A stretch of 64,000 nucleotides of DNA. Origin: Gemmatimonadota bacterium (GTDB taxonomy: Bacteria; Gemmatimonadota; Gemmatimonadetes; Longimicrobiales; Gaopeijiaceae). Every line of letters begins with the position of its first letter. Within the stretch, counting starts at the first letter, position 1. Position numbers and translations under genes: made by a program. Positions 26,810 to 36,155 of the stretch are shown here, one piece after another. The stretch is taken from the NCBI GenBank assembly GCA_027623325.1, contig JAQBXY010000001.1, forward strand, positions 237,007-301,006. The letters run 5' to 3'. Under the pieces are notes generated by a model, which worked only from the letters and a program-made list of their open reading frames with translations, was not told where the DNA came from and made no database searches.

Positions 26810-27764
26810 GGCCTCCGTGCTCGCGACCGTTCTCGATGAAGATCTTGTTCGCGTTGTGGCCCGCAGCGATGACGCCGGCGATGTAGAGACCCGGAACCTC
26901 GGTCCGCATGGTCTCTGGATCGTGGACCGGGATGCCGGTTTCGCCATCGATGTCGACGCCCAGTGCGGCGAGCTGACTGTGGTCGGAACGCCACCCGGTC
27001 ATGGCTACGACGAAGTCGTTGGCGAGCTCCGTCTCACTCTCATCATCCTCTGACCTGAGCACCACGGAACCGCTTCGAACCTCAGCGACGCGATGGCGCC
27101 AGTACACCGGGATCTCACCCCGTTCGAGGCGATTGGTGATATCGGGAACCACCCACGGCTTCACGCCGCGGTCGATCGTGTCGAGAAAGTGCACCAGGCT
27201 GACCCGTGAACCGTTCCTGAACATCTCGAGTGCGGCCTCGACCGCCGAGTTTCCCGCACCGACGACGAGTACGTCCTGGTCGTAGTAGGCGTACGGCTCA
27301 TGGTAGTAGTGCCGGACCTTGGACAGATCCTCGCCTGGCACGCCGAGGAAGTTGGGCGCTTGAAAGCCTCCGGTGGCAACGACCACCGCTGACGCTGCGT
27401 ATATGATGTCCGCCCCGTTCGCCCGGCGCGTCTTGACCGTGAAGTCACCCTCGGCGCCTTCGATCTCGACGACCTCCTCGTACTGCCGCACGTCGAGGTC
27501 CCAGTGTTCCACGACCCTTCGGTAGTATGCGAGCGCCTCCCTACGGGTCGGTTTGGAATCGGGGATAGTAAAGGGCACGTCACCAACCTCCAGCATGACA
27601 GCCGTGCTGAAGAAGGTCATGTAGTACGGATAGTTCAGCAGGGAGCTTGTCACGGCGCCTTTGTCGAACAGCACGCACGACAGACCGGACTTCCGTGCTG
27701 CCGCCCCAACGGCGATCCCGCAGGGGCCAGCTCCCACCACAATGAGCTCGTATCGATCGATCAT
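26772..27764 (-). CDS. ypdA: YpdA-family bacillithiol disulfide reductase-like FAD oxidoreductase
   Basis: MIDRYELIVVGAGPCGIAVGAAARKSGLSCVLFDKGAVTSSLLNYPYYMTFFSTAVMLEVGDVPF, typical YpdA N-terminus; overlaps the S9 gene tail-to-tail by 38 nt. Confidence 0.85.
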   Translation of the reverse strand: MIDRYELIVVGAGPCGIAVGAAARKSGLSCVLFDKGAVTSSLLNYPYYMTFFSTAVMLEVGDVPFTIPDSKPTRREALAYYRRVVEHWDLDVRQYEEVVEIEGAEGDFTVKTRRANGADIIYAASAVVVATGGFQAPNFLGVPGEDLSKVRHYYHEPYAYYDQDVLVVGAGNSAVEAALEMFRNGSRVSLVHFLDTIDRGVKPWVVPDITNRLERGEIPVYWRHRVAEVRSGSVVLRSEDDESETELANDFVVAMTGWRSDHSQLAALGVDIDGETGIPVHDPETMRTEVPGLYIAGVIAAGHNANKIFIENGREHGGLIVADRLRAAAP

Positions 27765-27829
27765 GGTCCGTCCGTACCCCCTCCCGTCGATCTGTTCCGG
27801 CATTGCTGCGACGTGCCTCGGAAGTCACA

Positions 27830-28096
27830 ATGCCCTTCATGAACTCCGCTGAATCCGAGGCGCGCAAGGCGCTCAACCGACTGCGACGCGCTTTGGAGAA
27901 GGCCGAACGCGAGCTGCAGGCGCTCGAAGGGGCGCTCGCTCACGCGGAAGGGGGTGACTTCCCGACCGCGGAATACCAGCGAGCCAACGAGTCTGTGAGG
28001 ACACTGATCACCTTTGTCGACGAAGAGGCCGCGCGGCTTCAGGAGAAGATCCTCCACGCGGGCGGGCTCGAACCCGGCCGCATCAGAAGAGGCTAG
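27830..28096 (+). CDS. Small coiled-coil hypothetical protein
   Basis: Highly charged alpha-helical ORF between flanking genes. Confidence 0.55.
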   Translation: MPFMNSAESEARKALNRLRRALEKAERELQALEGALAHAEGGDFPTAEYQRANESVRTLITFVDEEAARLQEKILHAGGLEPGRIRRG

Positions 28097-28120
28097 TCCC
28101 ATGACAGGAGAGGCTAGTCC

Positions 28121-29788
28121 ATGAAGAGACGCACCTTCGTGCGGACGTCGGCGGCGGCAGGGGTCGGCTTGATCGTAGCGCCCGGTCTCCTGTCCGCTCA
28201 GCGGCGCGCGGATCTCGTGCTGCGGGGGGCCTTCGTCCTCGACGGTACGGGTGCGCCGGGGCGCGAGCTGGATATAGCCATAACCGGTGATCTCATCTCG
28301 GCCATCTCGACGAACCTCCCGGCCGGCTCTCAAGAAATCGACCTGCGTGGACTCGTTCTGGCTCCCGGTTTCATCGACGTGCACTCCCACGCCGATCTCT
28401 CGCTTCTGGTCAACAACAATGCGGAAAGCCGCATTCGTCAGGGCGTGACCCTCGAAGTGGTCGGGCAGGACGGCGGGTCGATCGGACCGTGGTCGGACGG
28501 CCAATTCGAGTCTACACGGGATAGCTACCGAGGTCGCGGCGTGGAGATCGACTTCCGCGACCCGGCCGGCTTCGTCGATCGCATCGATCGGGAGCGGCCC
28601 GCAGTGAACGTCGCCACGATGGTCGGTAACGGCGCCCTTCGGGGTCTGGTCGTCGGCAACGATGATCGACCTGCCACCGACGCCGAGCTGTCTCGAATGA
28701 AGCGGCTTCTCGCCGAGCAGATCGAACGCGGCTGCGTCGGCCTGTCGTCCGGCCTCGAGTATACACCGAGCGGATTCGCTGACGCTGCGGAGTTGGTCGA
28801 ATTGGCGACCGTGCTGAAGGATTCCGGCTACCCCTACGCCTCCCACATGCGCAACGAGGACGACCGCTTGCTCGGAGCGGTTGAGGAGGCGTTGCACGTG
28901 GGTCGGGTCGCGGGGGTCCCAGTGCAGATTTCCCACCTCAAGGCACAAGGGCAGCGGAACTACTGGAAGGCGGAGGCGGCGCTCGGATTGATCGAGACCG
29001 CACGGAGCGAAGGTTTGGATGTGCACTTCGACCGTTATCCCTATACTGCCTACGCGACCGGCCTTTCCAACCTCTTTCCGAGTTCGGCTCGAGCGGGTGC
29101 TTCCGGTGCGTTCCTGGCCAGGCTGCGCGCGCCGGGGACGGCCGCGAGGCTCGAGAAGGACTGTCGCGACAAGGTCGCACTCCTCGGAGACTGGAACTCC
29201 GTGCAGATCTCGAGCACGAATGAGGAGACGGCGTGGGCGCGCGGCCGTCTCATGGGCGATCTCGCTCGTGAACGATCGGTCGATCCGTACGAATTGACCC
29301 TGCTCCTGCTCGAAGCGAACGGCGGAGGGGTGGGCATGATCGGGCACGGCATGGGCGAAGAGAATACGACCAAGATCCTCGCGCATCCGCTGGGCATGTT
29401 GTGCTCCGACGGCGGTGCTTACGCTCCCTACGGGCCACTGGCGGTCGGCTCACCGCACCCGCGCGGGTACGGGTCGTTCCCTCGACTGCTCGGTCGATAC
29501 GTGCGCGAAGCCCGAGCGCTCTCGCTCGAGTCAGCGATCCACAAGATCACCCAGATGCCTGCACAAAAGCTCCGGCTTCCCGGGCGCGGGGTCATCAGGG
29601 TCGGGGCTTACGCGGACCTGGTGGCGTTCGACGCAGACACCGTATCGGACCGCGCGACCTTTGAAGACCCCCATCAGTATCCGGTAGGCCTACCGCACGT
29701 CATCGTGAACGGCGTGATCACGATTCGTGACGGCGAACAAACGGGAGACCTCGCTGGCCGGGGCGTACGTGGAACGCCGCGCGCCTAG
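28121..29788 (+). CDS. N-acyl-D-amino-acid deacylase-like amidohydrolase, Tat-type signal
   Basis: MKRRTFVRTSAAAGVGLIVAPG; LAPGFIDVHSHADLSLL; VGLSSGLEYTPSGFAD; ISHLKAQG. Confidence 0.87.
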   Translation: MKRRTFVRTSAAAGVGLIVAPGLLSAQRRADLVLRGAFVLDGTGAPGRELDIAITGDLISAISTNLPAGSQEIDLRGLVLAPGFIDVHSHADLSLLVNNNAESRIRQGVTLEVVGQDGGSIGPWSDGQFESTRDSYRGRGVEIDFRDPAGFVDRIDRERPAVNVATMVGNGALRGLVVGNDDRPATDAELSRMKRLLAEQIERGCVGLSSGLEYTPSGFADAAELVELATVLKDSGYPYASHMRNEDDRLLGAVEEALHVGRVAGVPVQISHLKAQGQRNYWKAEAALGLIETARSEGLDVHFDRYPYTAYATGLSNLFPSSARAGASGAFLARLRAPGTAARLEKDCRDKVALLGDWNSVQISSTNEETAWARGRLMGDLARERSVDPYELTLLLLEANGGGVGMIGHGMGEENTTKILAHPLGMLCSDGGAYAPYGPLAVGSPHPRGYGSFPRLLGRYVREARALSLESAIHKITQMPAQKLRLPGRGVIRVGAYADLVAFDADTVSDRATFEDPHQYPVGLPHVIVNGVITIRDGEQTGDLAGRGVRGTPRA

Positions 29789-29854
29789 CAGTCGGCACGC
29801 GCCAACCCGCGCGGTGCGCCTGATACCTCGCTGCGGCCAGCCCGACACTGCCGC

Positions 29855-32206
29855 CTAAAAGCGGTACGTGTAGTTCAGCTTCACCGACGCGCCCCTCGAC
29901 AGCGTGATGAGATCCCGCTGGTCGGGGTCGAGGATGTCGAGTGCTTGATACTGCCAGTTGTGTGTGTACACGAGGTAGACGTCGTTGCCGGGCTTCACGA
30001 TCCATCTCAGCCGCGCGAACAGGCCCACGAGCTCACTCACGTCGTCGTACTGTAGCTGATTCGTAAGGCTCACCCGGGGATTCGGATTCCAGTCGGCCCC
30101 CAACTCGTACAGCGCGGCCGTGAACGAGCCGGTCGGCATCGTCACGTCGTTGTACTCGAAGTTGGTCGACAGGCTGATTCCAGGATTGGGCCTGAACGAG
30201 ATCCTCGCTTGGGTCTGCTTGCGGTCACCGTCCCAGAAGCCGCTGATGCTGGCGCTGCCGTTCAAGGAAACCCGACGGCGTCCAGCCGAGCGGCCCATGA
30301 GCTGATATTCCCAATTCGAGTAGTTCCCCGGAGCGACGAGGATGCCGTCGCTGACTTCGAAGGTCCGGTCGAGATACTCGAAGGTGTTGGTCGCCTGGAT
30401 GTCGAGTCCGTCGCCGCTCTCGAAGTCGATTCCGAGCAGATTGAACTGCCACTCGCGCTCCTCGAGGACGCCGGTGCCCAATTCGGTCTGGGCCCGGAAC
30501 TGAGCGGAGAAATCGAGTTTGCGTATCCAAGGGATGCCGGACGGCCGCGGGGACCAGCCGACGCGGGGTTCAACTCTTCGGAAGTTGTTGCGGGTGACGA
30601 AGCCGATCGCCGGGTCGTATGCATCACCGAACTCGCGGTACGACACGTGCCCGGACCAGAGGTCGTTCGGGAAGTTGAGGCGCGCCCCCCTCGAACTGAG
30701 ATCTCCGAAACCGAGGTCGGACCAACTCGGGTCTGCCGCGGCTAGCGGATTGGAATTCCAGGCCACGAACGCTTCCAGCTCGAGGTTGTGATTGCCCATG
30801 AAGTTGCGCGTCTTCATGTCGAGGTCGATGCCGGCCGTGTGCTGATCGATCGGCGCGAAGCCAACTGCGTCAGCCGACGTCCCACGCCGGGTGTAGATCG
30901 CTCCGATTGCAGACTGCTCGAACAACTGCCTTTTCACCCGGGCGACCGTGAACATCTCGCGAGGAAAAGCGAGTTCGGCCCCGGCGTTCGTGTCGAAGTA
31001 CTCGTGCCGCCCAGTACCGATCTGGTAGAAGCCGAGCTCGAACGGGCCCGCTTGACCTGTCAGGCGTGTGCCGAAATTGAGGGGCACCTGTTGTCCGTTC
31101 TTGATCCCAATCTCTCGCGAGTAGAACGGCGAGGGGCCGCTACTCGGCGCGAAGGAGAACACCCCGGATCCTTCGAGGAAGAAGTCGCGACGCTCGGGGA
31201 ATCGAATGGGGAAGCGCGTGAGATTCACCCGTCGCTGATCGCTCTCTACTTCGGCAAAGTCGGTGTTCACACTCACAGACGCCCGCAGGCTCGACGTCAC
31301 GCTGTAGTTGAGGTCGAGGCTGATGTCCTTGGGGTACGTGTTGCGGTCGGCGTCGGTCGGGATGTTGCGCCAGTTGGCCACGGTCGAAGGGCGTGCTTCG
31401 AGGCCCAAGCCCTGTGACATCCCGCTCAGGCCCGTCAGGCGGCCCGCGAAAACCGGATTCCTCAGTCCCTGACTCCGGCGGAAGCCGCGCCACATGATCT
31501 CTTCGTTCTTCCGGCGAATCGTGCGCTGGAAGTTGATGCCCCACTCCGTCTGCCCAGGATTGAAGTTGAGCGTTCGGAACGGAATCTGAATCTCGGCGGA
31601 CCAGCCGTCCGGACGGATGAAGGTGCGCGCCTCCCAGATGCCGTTCCACGCCTTGTTCGTGCCGCCACCTCCGCCACCGGGTCCACCGAAGCCGCCGAAG
31701 CCGCCGCCCCCGCCGCCGCCACCACCCGTGATGACGCCGTCGCCCATGAGGCCGGCTGCGTTGATCTCGAAGAAGTATCCGGTGCGACCGTCCAGGAACG
31801 TATCGATGATCCACATGAAGCGGTCATCGGTGTTCAGCCCGGCGTCGCGTTGACGCTGAAACGCCAGAATTCCCGCGGGATCGTCATAAATGATCGCGCC
31901 GATGTAGAGATTGTCGTCGTCGTAGACCACGCGGATCTCGGTTCTCTCCGAGGGCTGCGCGCCCTCGACGGGTTCCTGCTGCGTGAAATCCGAGATGGCA
32001 GTGGCCTCGGCCCAGACCGCCTCGTCCACGCGGCCGTCGAGCGATATCTCGAGGTCGCTGCTCGGCCGATGCGCGATCAGCGGTAGTGCGGCGGCGCCCA
32101 CACTCCCGGACTGGCTCGGCGACTGTTGAGCGCCCGCTGGTGCTCCGAGCAGAGCCAGTGTGGTTGCGATTGTCGCTGCTGTTACAGCGATCGAGGATCG
32201 CATCAT
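29855..32206 (-). CDS. DUF5916-type secreted protein with CBM9-like N-terminal domain and membrane beta-barrel-like C-terminus
   Basis: DLEISLDGRVDEAVWAEATAISDFTQQEPVEGAQPSERTEIRVVYDDDNLYIGAIIYDDP; RFPIRFPERRDFFLEGSGVFSF; ends ...LNYTYRF. Confidence 0.85.
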   Translation of the reverse strand: MMRSSIAVTAATIATTLALLGAPAGAQQSPSQSGSVGAAALPLIAHRPSSDLEISLDGRVDEAVWAEATAISDFTQQEPVEGAQPSERTEIRVVYDDDNLYIGAIIYDDPAGILAFQRQRDAGLNTDDRFMWIIDTFLDGRTGYFFEINAAGLMGDGVITGGGGGGGGGFGGFGGPGGGGGGTNKAWNGIWEARTFIRPDGWSAEIQIPFRTLNFNPGQTEWGINFQRTIRRKNEEIMWRGFRRSQGLRNPVFAGRLTGLSGMSQGLGLEARPSTVANWRNIPTDADRNTYPKDISLDLNYSVTSSLRASVSVNTDFAEVESDQRRVNLTRFPIRFPERRDFFLEGSGVFSFAPSSGPSPFYSREIGIKNGQQVPLNFGTRLTGQAGPFELGFYQIGTGRHEYFDTNAGAELAFPREMFTVARVKRQLFEQSAIGAIYTRRGTSADAVGFAPIDQHTAGIDLDMKTRNFMGNHNLELEAFVAWNSNPLAAADPSWSDLGFGDLSSRGARLNFPNDLWSGHVSYREFGDAYDPAIGFVTRNNFRRVEPRVGWSPRPSGIPWIRKLDFSAQFRAQTELGTGVLEEREWQFNLLGIDFESGDGLDIQATNTFEYLDRTFEVSDGILVAPGNYSNWEYQLMGRSAGRRRVSLNGSASISGFWDGDRKQTQARISFRPNPGISLSTNFEYNDVTMPTGSFTAALYELGADWNPNPRVSLTNQLQYDDVSELVGLFARLRWIVKPGNDVYLVYTHNWQYQALDILDPDQRDLITLSRGASVKLNYTYRF

Positions 32207-32328
32207 TCGCTGTGCTCCGAGGGAGGGGCCGGACCTTGGTTCAATTCGACACCAAACGAGACACTCCGTGTACTGTCGTTGTTGGTTCCCATAGGGTACG
32301 CCGACCGCATCACGACTTACATTTCGGC

Positions 32329-33459
32329 ATGAGTGCCGACGAGAACGACGCTTCAACGAGCGTGACTTTCACGAAGCTCGCCAAGGAGCTCGAAGGCCGT
32401 TTCCGCCGAGGGCTTTCGGATGCGTGGAGCGAGGACGACTTCGAGGAGCTGGCGCGCGGCGTCTTTCGCCACCAGTTCGAGGCGTGCGCGACCTACCAGG
32501 CCTATTGTCGGAAGCGTGGAGTGACTCCCGAAAGTGTAGCCACATGGGAGGACATTCCGGCGGTGCCGGCGACGGCGTTCAAGTACTTCGACTTCGTCTC
32601 GGCCCACGGCGACGTCGAGGCGACGTTTCTAACAAGCGGAACGACCCGCGGGGAGGAACAACGAGGGCGCCACCACGTGCCGCGACTCGATCTCTATCGG
32701 GCTTCACTCATGCCCCCGTTCGAAGCTGCCCTTCTGCCTGAACGGCGACCTCTGAGGTTTCTGTCGTTGGTCCCGGATCCGAAGACGGTGCCCGAGTCCT
32801 CACTCTCGTTCATGGTTGGCGCGGCGGCAGAGACTTGGGCTACGGAAACCCACTGGCTGGTCGACGAGGCGGGCAACGTAGACGCCGCGGCACTCGGGGA
32901 CGTCCTCGACCTCATTGCCGCTTCGGGTGAGCCCGTTCTCTTGCTCGGGACCGCGTTAGCCTTCGTTCACGTCTTGGAGAGTGACGGCAACCGGCTAGGG
33001 CCTCTTCCCGAAGGCAGTCGCATCATGGAGACCGGTGGCTTCAAGGGAGCCCGCCGCACCGTATCGCGCGAACGACTCTACGACCAAATAGCACAGGCGA
33101 CGGGGGTTCCCAGCGAGCGGGTGGTGAACGAGTACGGGATGACCGAGCTCCTCTCCCAGCTGTACGAACCGGTACTCGCTGAGGGCTCCGAGTCCGTGGG
33201 TGTTCATGTCCCACCACCGTGGCTGCGCGTGCGAGCACTCGATCCACTGACACTCCGTCCCGTGGCCGCGGGGCAGGACGGGATTCTCGCCTATTTCGAT
33301 CTCGCCAACCTCGGCTCGATCAGTCACATCCTCACGGAAGACGTCGGCTCGGTCGTTAATGGGCGCATGAGACTGCGGGGTCGTGCGTCTGGTGCCGAAC
33401 CGCGCGGGTGCTCCCGAGCCATGGACGATCTCATGACCGCGGCGGAGGGGCACCGGTGA
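32329..33459 (+). CDS. LuxE/PaaK-family acyl-protein synthetase
   Basis: VPATAFKYFDF, TFLTSGTTRGEEQRGRHHVPRLDLY, METGGFKGARRTVSRERLYDQIAQATGVPSERVVNEYGMTELLSQLY. Confidence 0.85.
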   Translation: MSADENDASTSVTFTKLAKELEGRFRRGLSDAWSEDDFEELARGVFRHQFEACATYQAYCRKRGVTPESVATWEDIPAVPATAFKYFDFVSAHGDVEATFLTSGTTRGEEQRGRHHVPRLDLYRASLMPPFEAALLPERRPLRFLSLVPDPKTVPESSLSFMVGAAAETWATETHWLVDEAGNVDAAALGDVLDLIAASGEPVLLLGTALAFVHVLESDGNRLGPLPEGSRIMETGGFKGARRTVSRERLYDQIAQATGVPSERVVNEYGMTELLSQLYEPVLAEGSESVGVHVPPPWLRVRALDPLTLRPVAAGQDGILAYFDLANLGSISHILTEDVGSVVNGRMRLRGRASGAEPRGCSRAMDDLMTAAEGHR

Positions 33460-34874
33460 CGGGTCGACGCTTTGAGGCGTTCGTCCTGGGTCCCGGCGCC
33501 TCGACCGGCGAGCTGACTATGCTCGAAATCGATGGTGCAGCAGGATCGGGCCAAGGTCTCAGCCTCGTCGTCCCCGAGTTGTCACCGGACTCGGTTCGTG
33601 GCTTGATCCGTCGCCTTCAGGAGGGCGCCGATGCACTCGTATGCCGGAGCGTGTCCGACATCACGGAGGTGCTCGGCCGTGTTGGCGAGCGCTTCGGTGA
33701 CGAAGCCGACGAGGTCCGTCGGGAAGCCTTGGCGCTTCTGCCCGCGACCGCTGGGGTCTCGGACGCGATGGCCCGCGCGATTCTCGATGGCATGGCTGCG
33801 GATTGGACGCACAAACGGCTACGGGCGCTTGTCGCGGCGGAATTCGAAGATCCGGCCGCGCTCGATGGCATCACCGCCATCCGCGGTCGTGAGGTGATGG
33901 CCGTGGGTCCTCGACTGTGCGTTCAAATCGTGTCGGGAAGTGTACCCGGCGTTGGCGTATCCGCGCTTATCCGCAGCCTTATCGTCAAGGCGCCGACGCT
34001 CTTGAAGCCAGGACTCGGGGACGTCGTGCTACCCGTCCTCTTCGCCCGCGCGCTCCGCGCCGAAGACGAGGGCATCGCCAACGCCCTGGCCGTCGTCTAT
34101 TGGCCCGGAGGTTCGACCGCGCTCGAAGCGGCCGCGTTGGCCGAGGCGGATGTGGTCACGGTTTACGGTTCCGACGATACTGTCGCGTCTGTGCGGGCCG
34201 CGGCCCCGCCGACCGCCCGGGTCGTCGGGTATCATCATCGAGTCAGCCTCGGGGTGATCGGTCGGGAGGCGCTGGCTTCCGAGACGGTCGGAGACGTAGC
34301 CGCCCACGTGGCCCGGTCCGTGGGGATGTTCGACCAACGGGGCTGCGTCTGTCCCCAAGTCATCTACGTGGAACGAAGCGGCGCGACGGAGCCGGTTGGC
34401 TTCGCCGAAGTGCTGGCGGAGGCACTCGCCGAGTTGGAAACCCGGCTTCCGAGTGGTCCGTTGAGCCCCGAGGAGGGGGCGGTTCTGCAGCAGATGCGCG
34501 GGAACGCCGAGTTGATGGCTGCGACCGGCCGCGCAACTGTCTTCCACGGCGGGGACGAGGCCAGCTGGTCGGTCATCTCGGAAACCGACGCGCTTCCGGG
34601 GGCGTCGTGCCTCGGCCGCTCGGTCCGGGTCAGGCCGCTCCGTGACGCCACAGACCTTGCCGGTGAGCTTGGGCGGCTACAGGGGCACCTGCAGACCGTA
34701 GCCTACGCGGGACTAGGCGAACGGTTAAGCGCGCTCGCGGCCGATTGGGCGCGGATGGGCGTTTCTCGCGTAGCGCCATTTTGGGACGTGTCGTTCCCGC
34801 CGCCGTGGTGGTTACACGACGGGCGCGGCCCTTTGCAGGAACTCGTTCGGTGGGTCGAGATCGACCGGCCGTAG
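33456..34874 (+). CDS. LuxC-family acyl-CoA/fatty-acid reductase
   Basis: GTG start overlaps the LuxE-like stop; VSGSVPGVGVSALIRSLIVKAPTLLKPG, MFDQRGCVCPQVIYVE (catalytic Cys region). Confidence 0.83.
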   Translation: MTGRRFEAFVLGPGASTGELTMLEIDGAAGSGQGLSLVVPELSPDSVRGLIRRLQEGADALVCRSVSDITEVLGRVGERFGDEADEVRREALALLPATAGVSDAMARAILDGMAADWTHKRLRALVAAEFEDPAALDGITAIRGREVMAVGPRLCVQIVSGSVPGVGVSALIRSLIVKAPTLLKPGLGDVVLPVLFARALRAEDEGIANALAVVYWPGGSTALEAAALAEADVVTVYGSDDTVASVRAAAPPTARVVGYHHRVSLGVIGREALASETVGDVAAHVARSVGMFDQRGCVCPQVIYVERSGATEPVGFAEVLAEALAELETRLPSGPLSPEEGAVLQQMRGNAELMAATGRATVFHGGDEASWSVISETDALPGASCLGRSVRVRPLRDATDLAGELGRLQGHLQTVAYAGLGERLSALAADWARMGVSRVAPFWDVSFPPPWWLHDGRGPLQELVRWVEIDRP

Positions 34875-34898
34875 CCTCTCAGCCACGGGAAAGGGCGC

Positions 34899-35096
34899 CT
34901 ACTCTTCCTCGTCCGACAGCTGGTCGGCGCGCCAGATCACCATCTGGCGACCGCCCTTTGGATTCTCTTCGACCCGCACAGTCAACGAATCGCCCTCGTC
35001 GATTCCGAGAGATTCGCGCATGTCCTGCGGGATTGTCACGCGCCCGCCGACACCCACGCTGACGTCCGTGTAGTAGAGCGTACGATAGATGGCCAT
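34899..35096 (-). CDS. AbrB/MazE/SpoVT-type DNA-binding domain protein
   Basis: VGVGGRVTIPQDMRESLGIDEGDSLTVRVEE. Confidence 0.8.
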   Translation of the reverse strand: MAIYRTLYYTDVSVGVGGRVTIPQDMRESLGIDEGDSLTVRVEENPKGGRQMVIWRADQLSDEEE

Positions 35097-35195
35097 CAAT
35101 ACTCCTCGAGTGTTACTCTGCAGCCAGACAATGTAAACAATGCAGGGGGACTTCGGGAGCGGATCCCGGTTCGACCACCTCAGAACCCGCCCGGT

Positions 35196-36155
35196 ATGAG
35201 TGAAAACGGCTTTGCCCTTCGTATGCAGGGCGTGACGAAGCGATTCGGCAAGCACACAGCGGTCGACAGCTTCGACTTCGAGGTACCACGCGGGTCGATC
35301 TGTGGTCTGCTCGGCCCCAACGGATCCGGAAAGACGACCAGCATTCGGATGATCATGGGCATCCTCAATCCTGATGAGGGGTCGGTCCAACTCTTCGGCG
35401 CGGATCCCGACGTCACTCGGCGCACCAAGGTCGGCTATCTGCCCGAGGAACGCGGCGTCTACAAGAAGATGAAGTGCCTCGAACTTGTGATGTTCCTGGG
35501 GGAAATCCGCGGTGTTCGTCGCGCCGAGGGGCGCAAGCGCGGGCAGGTATGGCTCGAGCGACTGGGTCTGTCTTCGTGGGCCGACAAGCGGGTCGAGGAC
35601 CTGTCCAAGGGGATGCAACAGAAGATCCAGTTCATCGGGACGGTCATCCACGAGCCGGAGTTGCTCGTGTTGGACGAGCCCTTCTCCGGACTCGATCCGA
35701 TCAACCAGGACGTGCTCGAGGAAATCGTGCGCGACTTCCACGCCAAGGGCACCACGATCCTCTTCTCGACTCATCTCATGGACCAGGCCGAACGTCTGTG
35801 CGAGCGGGTGTGCCTGATCTCCAACTCGAAAAAGGTGCTCGACGCCGACCTCGCTGCGCTCAAGGCGGCTGAACGAAAGGGTATCGTGGCCGTCGAGTTT
35901 GAGGGATCCGACAGCTGGATTCAGGGTCCGGAGATCGACCGAATCGAATCGATCAACGGAGGCCTCCGCCTCATCCTGCGTGACGGGGCCGATCATCAGG
36001 CGATCCTGCGGAGGGGCGTCGCCGCCGACGCGCGTATACTGCGGTTCGACCTCGTAGAGCCTCGACTGCACGACATCTTCGTCCGACATGCGGGCGCTGG
36101 TGCCGTCGGCGATTCAGGGATGCCGGTCGGCGCGAATCTAGGAGGCGCATCATGA
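35196..36155 (+). CDS. ABC transporter ATP-binding protein (NatA-like)
   Basis: GLLGPNGSGKTTSIRMIMGI, VEDLSKGMQQKIQFIGTVIHEPELLVLDEPFSGLDP. Confidence 0.93.
   Translation: MSENGFALRMQGVTKRFGKHTAVDSFDFEVPRGSICGLLGPNGSGKTTSIRMIMGILNPDEGSVQLFGADPDVTRRTKVGYLPEERGVYKKMKCLELVMFLGEIRGVRRAEGRKRGQVWLERLGLSSWADKRVEDLSKGMQQKIQFIGTVIHEPELLVLDEPFSGLDPINQDVLEEIVRDFHAKGTTILFSTHLMDQAERLCERVCLISNSKKVLDADLAALKAAERKGIVAVEFEGSDSWIQGPEIDRIESINGGLRLILRDGADHQAILRRGVAADARILRFDLVEPRLHDIFVRHAGAGAVGDSGMPVGANLGGAS

Noticed and set aside
27761-29386. 541-aa minus-strand ORF opposite the D-aminoacylase
   Set aside because: Composition is Arg/His/Asp-rich shadow sequence; the plus strand carries the recognisable enzyme.
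34899-36089. Long 396-aa reading of the AbrB-type ORF
   Set aside because: Only the last 65 residues (start 35096) look like a protein; the rest is antisense of the ABC ATPase.
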